Assembly: GCA_003427395.1 (NCBI GenBank)
Contig: BFEA01000157.1
Coordinates: 2,499,235 to 2,527,455 of the forward strand
Direction of reading: 5' to 3'
DNA length: 28,221 bases
DNA from: Chara braunii
Taxonomy: Eukaryota; Streptophyta; Charophyceae; Charales; Characeae
Positions 1-9,106 of the stretch are shown piece by piece. Numbering within the stretch: position 1 is the stretch's first letter; each line of letters opens with the position of its first letter. The position numbers and the translations under genes are program-made. The notes under the pieces were generated by a model, which was not told where the DNA came from, searched no databases, and saw only the letters and a list, made by a program, of their open reading frames with translations.

Positions 1-39
<39 letters not shown>

Positions 40-71
40 TGCAAAGGAGATCAGAAAGAAAAAAAAAAAAA
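1..71. repeat. (GA)n microsatellite and A tract
   Basis: Uninterrupted GA dinucleotides fill the first 37 bases and may continue beyond the window edge. A short unique stretch and an A-run of about 13 follow. No coding potential is seen. Confidence 0.95.
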
Positions 72-209
72 ATCTCAACAGTTATTCCAGATGCACATAC
101 TATGAGAAGAGCATCAACTTTACCTGCAGCTTTAATTATAATCTCAACAGTTATTCCAGATGCACATACTATGAGAAGAGCATCAACTTTACCTGCAGCT
201 TTAATTATA
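72..209. repeat. Two-copy 69-bp tandem repeat
   Basis: Two essentially identical 69-bp units (starts 72 and 141) follow one another directly. The unit contains TTATTCCAGATGCAC and ends in TTTAATTATA. The near-zero divergence points to a recent duplication or an assembly duplication. No protein reading is convincing, and the next 230 bases hold nothing I recognise. Confidence 0.9.
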
Positions 210-441
210 TATTAAAAAATCAACCAACATAATGCAAATTAATAGCTTGCTGTAAGTTTTCTTAGATATCCACTCCTCGCGGAAGGGAAGGGGAGTGATG
301 CTCTCATGCACAGCGCATGGGTCACTAAACGGGTCCCGAACGAACGCGGACCAAAGGAAAGTCCCATTCTGTAGAGACATCATCACCGAAAAACCGTGGT
401 AGAGACGAAATGGTCAAAGCAAGTAGCAGACAGCAGGCGGG

Positions 442-979
442 ACTTGCTTCCCGCTTCCACTGTTCGTCGTGCGGCGACCTTCAGCACGTTGTATGTCAGG
501 CATTGCATCCCTCTTGGGATATCCCCCCTGCGACTCCAGACATCTAGTCTCTTCGGTTTCGCTATAAATGCTATCTCACACTCGTACTCCTCCCTCTCCC
601 TTGCCTTCTCTTTTCCTTTTTCGGTCCTGACTTGCAAATGCCGCCCTCCCCAAGCTGACGTTGTCACTATTCCGTACTGACAAATGCTGCCCTTTCCGCG
701 CTGACAGTCTCACTAGTCCGTGCTGACGTTCTCACTTCCCGCTTCGCTGTTCGTCGTGCAGTGAGCTTCGGCACGTTGCACATCAGGCATCGCATCCCTC
801 TTAAGATATCCGCCCTGTGACTTCAGACATCCAGTCTCTTCGCTTTTTTGCTACAATGCTATCTCACACTCACACTCACACTCATACCTCTCCCTCTCCC
901 TAGCCTTCTCTTCCCCTTTCACTCCCGACTCACAAATGCCGCCCTCTCCGTTCTGCTGTTCTCACCATTCCCTACTCTC
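442..979. repeat. Imperfect ~290-bp duplication with a 46-48-bp minisatellite
   Basis: The stretch from about 442 is repeated from about 733 (offset 288-298) with many substitutions. Shared blocks include CCCGCTT, TGTTCGTCGTGC, GCATCCCTCTT and ATGCTATCTCACACTC. Inside it, a 46-48-bp unit starting near AAATGCYGCCCT occurs at 636, 681 and 934. The first copy has a TATA-like TATAAATG near 563; the second copy has lost it. A pyrimidine-rich stretch follows each copy. Long open frames here run in several frames on both strands and look like composition artefacts. Confidence 0.7.
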
Positions 980-1494
980 GTTGCTCACACTCAACTCCAT
1001 CCTCCACCTTGTTTTCATTCTCCAGCTTTCAGGGACTCACTCACTCCATCTCACGCCTCTTTTTGTCTTTTTTTGTTTTCCTTTTTTTCAAACTTTTTTC
1101 AAGTTTTTTCAAATTTTTTGGTCAATGCGGCCTGAAAATAAGGTCAGCATGCTCCTTTCCACTACTCTAGCGAGTGACAGCGAAGTTGCTCTTCCACGAC
1201 AATTCATACCGTAAATACAATTTGTCATTGCATTGGGCCATGTAATGCTGCTTCCTATGAACAAAGGAAATTGAAAAGAATCAATAAACTGTCAAATTGA
1301 GCCACAGGATGATTATTAATCCCATGGCAATGAATATAACAATACATAAAAAGCCCAACTAAGGACGGGGCGGGACAGTTCCTGATCTCCTAAACATCAC
1401 ACTCGCTGACTCCCGCTGAGCGCATGTGAATCAACCAATCAATTGAATCAACTTGTCCTTCGACGAAAGTACGATAAAAGATCGAGGCACTAAC

Positions 1495-1599
1495 CTGAAA
1501 CACAATCGAGATTGTGAAGGTGATGCCGAACGACTTCTTATAATCTTGAGGGTTCCGGCAAGCATCATGGAAGTTTCCAGATAGCATCTCCAGAAGTCT
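1495..1599 (-). CDS. Candidate internal exon, possible permease-like fragment
   Basis: Read on the minus strand, this 105-nt interval is preceded by a pyrimidine-containing CTATTCTAG acceptor and followed by CAG|GTTAGT, a good donor. It is open for 35 codons in phase 0 at both ends. The peptide contains NPQDYKKSFGITFTISIV. An NPxDYxKSF stretch followed by a hydrophobic segment is reminiscent of amino-acid/auxin permease (AAAP) transporters, but the match is too short to name the gene. No convincing downstream exon was found between 1 and 1494, so it may be a gene fragment or an isolated coincidence. Confidence 0.3.
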
Positions 1600-1678
1600 C
1601 TAGAATAGTCCATGAGAGTTGGGTAGACACAAAACCTGAAGGCTTCTTCAGTCATCCAAGCCTGTTGTCTGCCTGCCT

Positions 1679-1742
1679 TCCCCTCCCCCTCCCCCTCCCC
1701 TCCCCGTTCCCGTCCCCCTCCCCCTCCCCCTCCTCCCCTCCC
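1679..1742. repeat. C-rich (CCCCCT)n tract
   Basis: Runs of CCCCT and CCCCCT repeat for about 60 bases. The opposite strand has several G-runs of four or five and could form a G-quadruplex. No other feature is seen between 1600 and 1888. Confidence 0.85.
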
Positions 1743-1965
1743 AAAAGAGGCTTGCCGTCTGGCAGCTATTTATGGAATCACCATAACCCTAGTAATGGGA
1801 GGCATATGTCATCACAGGACAAATAAATTATTAAGTGCAAGGGAGGGCTGCAACATTGTGACATGCACGCCCCGATGAAGGAGTGCCATCATGTGGACAG
1901 ACGGAGTCGGACGTTGATATTATTGCTCATGTCGCCAACCATGGTGTCTGATTTCTGAATGTGTT

Positions 1966-2163
1966 TCAGAGGGAGAGAAATGACAGAGCTACAGACAAAG
2001 AAGCCAGCAGCAAAACCACATGCCTGAAAGGATAAAGGGTGCTTGCAGAGCTTTTCGAGGCTTTGGCAGGCTCCGAAGCCGGCGTGGAAAGCGGTGCAAG
2101 CGATTCCGAAGCAACGGCTGGCACTGGAGTTGTCATTGGTTGGTCCTGCGATGATGTCGCCAC
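1966..2163 (-). CDS. Candidate exon after a strong splice acceptor
   Basis: On the minus strand a strong pyrimidine tract ends in TCTGTGCAG at 2164, so an exon probably starts at 2163. Two frames are open. One reads GDIIAGPTNDNSSAS followed by a Cys/Phe/Gly-rich segment and runs on to a stop at 1889. The other gives a Ser/Ala/Pro-rich 65-residue peptide ending in a hydrophobic tail (HVVLLLASLSVALSF) and a stop at 1966, which would resemble a GPI-anchor signal. The first joins in frame to the possible upstream exon at 2230, whose reading is DAYLVDDEKWGVG. I cannot choose between them; the family is unrecognised. Confidence 0.35.
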   Translation of the reverse strand: MATSSQDQPMTTPVPAVASESLAPLSTPASEPAKASKSSASTLYPFRHVVLLLASLSVALSFLSL

Positions 2164-2229
2164 CTGCACAGAATGATAGAAACAAAGGAAACAGGGAAAA
2201 TACATGAAAAGGTTAGGGCCTCGGCTCAC

Positions 2230-2273
2230 CAACTCCCCATTTCTCATCATCAACCAAGTACGCATCAATTTGA
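2230..2273 (-). CDS. Weak candidate exon ending in a GTGAGC donor
   Basis: The minus strand reads IDAYLVDDEKWGVG up to a GTGAGC donor whose first base is 2229. Splicing to the acceptor at 2164 preserves the frame into GDIIAGPTND. The 5' limit is not visible: the sequence upstream is very AT-rich and has no in-frame acceptor AG. The right boundary given is arbitrary. Confidence 0.2.
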
Positions 2274-2482
2274 TAAAATACCAAATTAATAATTATTAAT
2301 TAAAATTTACTATACCGATTATTTCCCGCTTCTCAGCCGCGAACGAAGCTCGGTGGCGAAATGCATGAACTTGGCATACATTTCACGCTTCAACCGCATG
2401 AGTGGAGCGAATGACGAACAGGTACGAGGGTAGGTGGACGGCACCACTATTTGCTCCAAGTCCTGGCCCTCTCGACAAGGTA

Positions 2483-2560
2483 ATCACAGTGCCACGGCTA
2501 TAACTGAAAGAGGGGTAAAAAAGCAAAACTATCACAGTGCCACGGCTATAACTGAAAGAG
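2483..2560. repeat. 30-bp direct repeat
   Basis: A 30-bp block containing GTGCCACGGCTATAACTG occurs at 2483 and 2531 (period 48). Between 2561 and 2918 there are purine-rich stretches, including a G-run near 2740-2762, and no supported gene. Confidence 0.85.
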
Positions 2561-2918
2561 CAGGTCACAAGTTCAGATACTGGAAGGAGCAGATCGATAT
2601 AATGATGTCAGGGGCTCACCTCGTTTGGAAAAAAAGAGGACGGAAAAAAAGCAAAAAGCATTCATTTCGTCAAGGCATGCAACAATACGCAGGCATCCCA
2701 TAACAGGGCAAGAGGGAGAGTGGGAGAATGCGAGAGGGAGGGGGGGGAGGGGGGGAGGGGGGAGCACATTAGAACCAAACAAAATCCGATGCAACGGTAT
2801 CAGATATTGATAGTGAGTGAGATCAATAGACTCCAAGCGACTCACAAAGTTGACAGTAAAAGTGAAAGTTGCTTTCTTCTTACCTTTGACGTAAAAATGG
2901 CAAAACGTAGGTTGTACC

Positions 2919-3380
2919 CAGATTAGCACGAGCACTTAGGCCACACTCAGATCATAACATTTTTTGACTGAATCTGTCCGCTGAACGCGAGCGATCTGCT
3001 TAACACGTGCAATTCGAACGTTGTTTTCTCAGTTGAAAACAAAGTGGCGAACGGGTGCGTAATGCCTGGGAATATACCACACACAGTTTGGGAAAATCCC
3101 AAACAGTCTAGACTCTAGATAGTCAATTTCGTGCGATTGTCAAAAGCTTTTAGCGCTGTTCGATGAGCCCTGATGATGTCAAATACAATCACGTTGCTCC
3201 AAGTGCAGGTATGAGCATAACAAACAGAGTAAACCAGATCAGCACGACGACGTCGTAGGCCACATACTCAGATCATAACGTTTTTTGACTGAATGTGGAC
3301 GCTGATGCTGTCAAACACATTCACGCAACTCCTAGTGCGGGTAAGAAAGAGCTTAATAAACCGAGTAACCCAGTAAATGT
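2919..3380. repeat. Diverged interleaved repeats
   Basis: A block beginning CCAGATYAGCACGA and containing CTCAGATCATAAC then TTTTTTGACTGAAT occurs near 2919 and 3235. A second block, TGATGNTGTCAAA followed by CTCCNAGTGC, occurs near 3169 and 3303 (period 134). Copies differ at roughly one base in five. Each copy of the second block carries a donor-like G|GTATGA or G|GTAAGA, but no open frame supports an exon. Confidence 0.65.
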
Positions 3381-3530
3381 GAAGGAAAGGACTCAAAGGA
3401 GGTCCTGAGGGAATGAAATGGAGGTCCGGTATCTTCTTGTGTTACCCTGAACATACATATCTTCATGGGGCGCAGAAATCTCCAGAGGGCGCTCGAGGTA
3501 GAGACGCTTGAACCGCCAGTACCTTTCCCC

Positions 3531-3858
3531 GCTTGAAAACAAAATATGCGACTCTTTTACGAGCGCAACTTTCGCGGCTGGGCCGCCGTCGATAAATTTC
3601 ATCAATGGCCTTTGTCGCGTTCCCGGTCTCTGAAAGTCAGAAGGCCCCCGCTTGAAAACAAAATATGCGACTCGTTTACGAGCGCAACTTTCGGGGCTGG
3701 GTCANTCTTTGTCGCGTTCCCGGTCTCTGAAAGTCAGAAGGCCCCCGCTTGAAAACAAAATATGCGACTCGTTTACGAGCGCAACTTTCGGGGCTGGGTC
3801 GCCGTTGATAAATTTCATCAATGGCCTTTGTCGCGTTCCCGGTCTCTGAAAGTCAAGG
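3531..3858. repeat. Three-copy ~119-bp tandem repeat with an assembly N
   Basis: Units start at GCTTGAAAACAAAATATGCG at 3531, 3650 and 3747. The first unit is 119 bp. The middle one is 97 bp because it loses about 22 bp around the single N at 3705, so it is probably a collapsed or gap-closed array. Each unit ends in GTCGCGTTCCCGGTCTCTGA. Frames across it are open on both strands simply because few stops occur in the unit. Confidence 0.9.
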
Positions 3859-4613
3859 TAAGGGGCCCGCAGCCAATGTATGGGCCAAGGACTGGTGTTT
3901 TTTTTTCAAACCACTAGTACGATCCCGATCATCCAAAACTTCTGGTGGTACTTTCAATGCACTGGCCTAGCAGGCAACGGTCCAATTCGTGTGGGCAGAA
4001 AAAAACTAGGTTTGACAATCTAGGGTCCCCCACAATGGTGTGGCGCTTTCACAGGAATTGATAAGCGGAGCTGTATAGATTTGACCGAGGTTCTTATGGA
4101 CAACAGTATGTTTCCGATTCATCGGGTGGTGGGCATGGGGGGTCGATCTGAGAAAACATACGCGGAGGGGTGGGAGGTGATGGGTACTCCTGGAGCAGTG
4201 AAGGTCACAGAATTCACAAACAGAGGCTTCTTCTCTGAGAAAAGATATGGCCGCCATTGCCTTCTTGTGCAAGCCTGCCATTATCTCTTGGTTGATTCTC
4301 ACTGACTAGAGGGTGCCTCAGCTATAGCGAGTTCCGCGCTCAGAAATGTGTTTCCAGAAAAACCATCAAAGTCAGCAGACATCATCACCAACGGAGAATG
4401 GTACTTCTTGCCTGATACTGGGACCTCCTTCACTGAGATCTTGCACCACTTCCAAACAGGAAGGAGTGCCTGGCACATAGGAAACTTAAGGTATAATCAC
4501 GAAGGACGGGGCTGGGGATATCACTGCGTTGAAAAATCTGCACAGCTAAACAGATAGATCGCTCATCATGCTTCTCGCCATCAAGTAGACTCTAACAACG
4601 ACAATCACCACAC
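3859..4613. other. Region with no supported gene
   Basis: Plus-strand frames at 4081-4305 and 4309-4557 read like protein in places (for example ADIITNGEWYFLPDTG), and the minus strand is partly open over the same bases. There are no recognisable domains or convincing splice borders. It could be a decayed gene fragment; I assign no function. Confidence 0.3.
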
Positions 4614-4675
4614 ATGAAGAGTATCATGACAATATTGTGCTTCTCCTTTTGCGCAGGACATATGCCCCGTCCCTC

Positions 4676-4889
4676 CTCATCATATCACACCCCTCCTCCT
4701 CCTCCTGCAGCTCCTCCTGCACCTCCTTCTCCCCCTCCTCCTTCGCCTCCTTCTCCTCCTCCTCCCTCACCTCCTCCTTCTTCACCTCCTCCTCCTGCAC
4801 CTCCTCTTCCCAGTCTGTTACAGCATTATTGTCATTGGCATCATAATCATCATCAGCTTCCACTTCCCCCCCCCCCCCCCCCCCCCCCC
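4676..4889. repeat. (CTC)n triplet repeat and C homopolymer
   Basis: CTC/CTCCTC-type triplets run from about 4676 to 4810, and a C-run of about 24 lies at 4865-4889. The plus strand therefore gives a Pro-rich frame and the minus strand a Glu-rich frame. Both are dictated by the triplet and neither is evidence of a gene. An extensin-like exon on plus is conceivable (a CTCCTTTTGCGCAG acceptor-like site precedes it at about 4646-4659) but unsupported. The C-run length is likely unreliable. Confidence 0.85.
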
Positions 4890-5104
4890 TTAAACAGGTC
4901 CTTATGGTCCTGGCTCCATATCCATTCTGGGGAGCGTCAGTCCGGTTCCTATTTCCCCGGCAAGTCAAAAACGGATTACATCATATTACCCACTCGACGA
5001 TTCCTTCCGTCTGGCCGAAGGACCCCTGATCAGCATTGATTGCTCCTTCTAAGGAGGATTGACTGTCAGCTCGCCCCGACCATTTGTTCCTCTCAGGCTT
5101 CTAT

Positions 5105-6369
5105 TTAGAGCCTGTCGAATGAGTCCCTGTAATACGAGAACAGTGGGGGGGTCTGCTCTGTGTCCTGTTGCTTGTCCTTGTCTTTCCCTGTGTGTCCAGT
5201 CCTCTTTTTGTTGATCCCCATTCAGAATTTCACAACCTTCTGCCAGGTCTCCCGGCATGTATCCTCGTGGTCTTCTACTATCGTTGCCACCTTGCCTTTT
5301 AGCAACCAGTTCCTTATGAAAGTCCGTTTCTTGGTTGCTTGTCTTTCTGGTCTGTCTCTTAGAGTTTGCTATTCTCCGCCATCTGCTCCTGATTTTTGTC
5401 TCTGCCATGCTCAGCAGTAGTGACCACATTGCTTCTATTGCGACCTCTGTTCCCTCGATTAGCTAAAGTACAAAGTTTCATTCTATTGAATCAATAAAAA
5501 AAGAACAATTGAAAATAAGTTGATGATGGGGTAGGATACAAACTTGGCCTGGTAGTTGATTAAGTCTGGTTTTGACACAAAACGGTAGGCTTTCGTTGGT
5601 GGGGTCTGTGGGATGAGCAGTCCCCAGTCTCCTGGTTTCCAGGTATGTGTCTCTTTTAGGAGGGTCGTCCATTGGGGGGGAATGCTTTGGAGGATTTCAG
5701 ACAGGTTGGTGGTCAGTAGATGGCAGCCTTTTAAGGGAGTGCGGAGGTCCTGTGCGGTAAGCCATTCTTGTCGGTCTTCGGACCACAGATGTTTGACCTG
5801 CCATACTCCTCTCTCCACCCACGACAGCCATCTGCGGTCTTTGGCCCGGAGCGTCCACGGTCTGCCCTGTGTGTGTTTGATCCAAGGATTGCAGAACAGG
5901 GGTTGTCGTAGGACTTCCTCTTTGTTGCTTGGGAGGCCTTTCTTTTCTGGCATCAGACGGCGCCAGGTCTTCAGGATCGGAGACCAGTAGGGGTTGGGTG
6001 TAGTGGGGGGTTGAATGGGGGTCGCTGGGTTAGTTTTCCTTGCTGGTCTCCCCGATTTGATTGTCCACTCCTTTGCCATGATCCAGAATAGGCCACTCAT
6101 GTTCGGTGGGGTCGCTGCTGGTGCCAAATTCCTAATGCTGTCTATCGCCATCCCGGTCCACGGGAGGGCTTGTTTGGTTAGGATTTTGATTATCCATTTG
6201 ATTTGAAGGGCGATCGCTTCCTGTTTAGGCTCGATTATACCTAGCCCTCCTCCTTGTGGTTTCCTGATGACAGTTTGCCAGGCCACCTTGTTTATGCAGG
6301 TGGTTCTGTTGGGGTCGCCAGTCCACAGATAGCAACTGGCTCCAACCTTCAGCTTCTTCAGGTCGTCAT
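5105..6369 (-). pseudogene. LINE ORF2, C-terminal region
   Basis: The minus-strand frame reads KVGASCYLWTGDPNR, then VAWQTVIRKPQGGGLGI, the WxxxxxPxxxGGLG-type signature that follows RT in plant L1-like elements. It stays open to 5483. After that stop, further protein-like sequence in another frame (LLKGKVATIVEDHED, about 5240-5330) suggests ORF2 originally ran to about 5105. A G/C-run near 6375 causes the frame change from the RT part. The region is unusually Trp-rich and its function is not established. Confidence 0.75.
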
Positions 6370-7817
6370 CAGGGGGGGCACCATATGGAGGCCATGTACC
6401 ACAAGGTGGAGAATACTGCTGTGTTGATAATCAGGAATCTCCCTAATAGGGAGGCCTGGGCTTTGTTGCAGGTGGCTAAACGGGTTATTGCTCTGGCGAG
6501 TAGCAACTCCCCCATCCCTTGCCAGATGCCGTCCCTGTTTACCATGATGCCTAGATATCGAAGTGCTTGATCGCCTGTAGTCCAAGACATTGGGGTGGAT
6601 GGGTCTGGGGGATGTGGGGGGATTGCCTTCTGCGAGCCACCACCCTTCCGTTTTCAGCCAGTTCACCTTCATTTCTGAGGCGAGTCTGAAGGCTTCCATG
6701 GCGCGGGCCAAGGCCTGGAAGGAGTTGTTAGCGCGGATGAGGACCGTGAGATCGTCTGCGAACATCTGTGCAGTGAGGAGAGCAAAGTCGTGGAGGGGGT
6801 TGTAGTTTTGTTCGCTGAGGCGGTCTATGGATGGGTTCTTGCGCATGAAAGATGCGATGGCTTCCATTATGAACAGGAATATTGGGGGTGCAAGGGGGTC
6901 GTCTTGCCGGACGGATCTCGATATCGGGTAGGTTTCTGACATTATTCTGTTTATCTGCACCCTGCCCGTGGCATCCCCATATAGTACTCTAACCCATTCT
7001 CTGAAGTTTGGGCCGACTCCCATCTTCTCCATGTAACTGTGGAGGAAGTCCCAATTAACTTGATCGTACGCCTTTTCGAAGTCGAAGAATAAGATCGCCG
7101 CTTGCATTCGTTTTTCTATGATCTTCTTTGCCGCCTCGTTTAGAACCATCACATTATCCCAGAATGTATCGACCCGGGATGAATCCTTCTTGGTCGATGT
7201 GAAAGCAATTGTCTGTTAGTTTTATGATTCTGTTAGCTAATGCTTTTGCTATTAGTTTTAGGATTTTGTACAGCGTTGTGAGAAGTGAGATTGGTTTGTA
7301 GTTCTTGAGGTTCTCCTTGTCTCCCTTTTTGTATATTAGTGACACTACACTGGTGCTTACAAATTGACCCAGGCCTCTCTTTTCCCTGCTGTCGCTGATG
7401 AAGTTCAAGAGGTCATTACCCAGTGTTGGCCAGAACTGGATCCATAATTCTTTGGACAGGCCATCAATTCCTGGTGCTTTGCCGTTTCCCATCTGGGATA
7501 GGGCTGCGTGAAGTTCCCCTATGGTGATTGGTTTGTCCAAGTCCTCCGTTTGTTCTTGGGTAATCGTTCTCTTTAGGTAGGTCATCATGTGCTGGCGGGC
7601 GTTGATATTTGCTGTTGGAGGGGGGGAGGAGGTTTTGGACTCGTAGAGGTCGGCTTAAAAGGACCTGGCTATTCTTACCATCTCTGCGCTGGCTGACTTT
7701 GTCGTCCCCTGGGTCTGCTGGGTCCTTCAGCCCCTCGATTGTGTTGTTCCTTGCATTGGCCTTGATCTTGGAGAAAAAGAAATTGGACATGGATTCATTC
7801 AGGGTGTAGTCATTCAT
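6370..7817 (-). pseudogene. LINE ORF2, reverse transcriptase domain (frameshifted)
   Basis: The domain copies element RNA at the nicked target. Motifs in order are NGKAPGIDGL, LIYKKGDKENLKNYKPISLL, DQEGFIPGRYI, FFDFEKAYDQVNW (first catalytic Asp), SVRQDDPLAP (normally QGxPLxP, so a Gly is changed) and MFADDLTVL (the catalytic FADD form of YxDD). Frame changes occur near 7660, near 7150 and near 6570. The thumb-like stretch ALRYLGIMVNRDG lies near 6560. Because the domain is split over frames, no active enzyme is expected. Confidence 0.88.
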
Positions 7818-7926
7818 TCGGTCCCGTATCTGTAGGCCTCTGAATTCCCATCTTCTCCATTCATTTAGTTCGTCCTTGGTAGATTGGAGTAGGTTGTGGT
7901 AGGAGTTAGAGGGATCAGATGCTAGG

Positions 7927-9025
7927 TTAGTTTCTGCGATGTCGAGTACGATTTAGTTCCTCCTTCCTGTGTTTGCGTTCTGCTGCTATGCTTCTAGACT
8001 CTGCTAAGACCATCTGAGACAGGTCCATATAGCTGTCTATGAACCATTTGTGCCTGTCCTGGCGTTTCTTCTCGTCTTGCTGTATGAACCACCAGTTCCA
8101 TCTGACTGCCTCGGTCATGAGTTCAGTGGAGAGGAGTGAGTTGTCGAGTCTAAAGAAGCCTTGTCCTTTTTCTACCGGGGAGTTGAAGTTAAGGAGCAAG
8201 TAGGTTGGTTTGTGGTCGAGCCCCTCAAAGGCTGCTGCTGGTAGCATACAGGCCTCCTTGATTGCTCCCTGTAGCATGTCTGAAATTAGAAAGAAATCGA
8301 TTCGTGACAGTGATGTTGGTTAGATCGGTTCCTCTTGACTAGAGAGAAGGCTTTCTTGCGTAGGTGGAGGATTCGGAATGGGTCGACCAGGTCGAACTTT
8401 GTCATGATGTTCTGTATGTGTGTGCTCGCTCGTGTGGGCCCCAACAGCACTGCCCGGGAAATATGATCTAGGCTGGGATCCATCGTAGTGTTCCAGTCAC
8501 CTGCTATACTTAGCGGCAGCGGGGTCGGGAGAAGTGATTTCATGTGGTCGAAAAAAGCTAGGCGTTCGGCTTCCGTGTTGGGGGCGTATAGGTTCAGGAT
8601 TCTGATCTCTTCCCCTTGCCATGTAATTTGGACCCATGACCATCTTCCTTCCGCTGTGTCTCCTTCGCCATTACTTACCAGACCCTCAGACCAGATTTTG
8701 GAAGCAGTTGGTATGAGGATTGCTGTGCCACGGATGCTTTGGTCCCTTTTGTTGGACCATAGTGAGAAAGGCATCACCCTAGGCTTTTCTCCAGTGTCCT
8801 CTTTGTTCTGGTGTGGTTAGTGAGGTTGGATAGGTGGGTCTCTTGTAGGAGAATGATGTCGGGTTTGGGCTTTCTTTTTTTTGTGAGGCCGAGTCTGATG
8901 TCTCGTAGTTTGTCGTCTTCGGTGAGAATGTTGCCCGGGCTGTTGATGTTCCATCTGTGGATCATCAGACCCCTTGCTTGCCAGTCCATTCTCACTGTCC
9001 CATACTGATTTTCGTTGTTGTCCAT
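7927..9025 (-). pseudogene. LINE ORF2, APE-type endonuclease domain (frameshifted)
   Basis: The domain nicks target DNA to prime reverse transcription. The start is the ATG at 9025, about 80 nt after ORF1. Readable motifs in order are WNINSPGN, DIILLQETHLS (catalytic Glu), WVQITWQGEEIRILNLYAPN (Tyr), IAGDWNTTMDPSLD (Asp/Asn), SRIDFFLISD and LDHKPTYL (Asp-His). All the expected catalytic residues of the exonuclease-endonuclease-phosphatase fold are therefore present. The frame breaks near 8775 and again near 8300, just before SRIDFF. A basic linker (ERKHRKEELNR) follows to 7927. Confidence 0.85.
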
Positions 9026-9106
9026 GTGATTACATCTGACGGGTTGCTGTGTTAGGGGTAGCGGTCGTGGTGCGGAGTACAGTTGGGGGGGTGGGCGTTG
9101 GGGTCT

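Noticed and set aside
4614-5039. Proline-rich, extensin-like plus-strand frame (and Glu-rich minus-strand frame)
   Set aside because: Both are produced by the CTC triplet repeat and C homopolymer. No signal peptide or flanking coding support distinguishes either one.
5613-5990. Plus-strand frame of 125 codons
   Set aside because: It is the shadow of the LINE ORF2 C-terminal region, which carries the recognisable GGGLGI motif.
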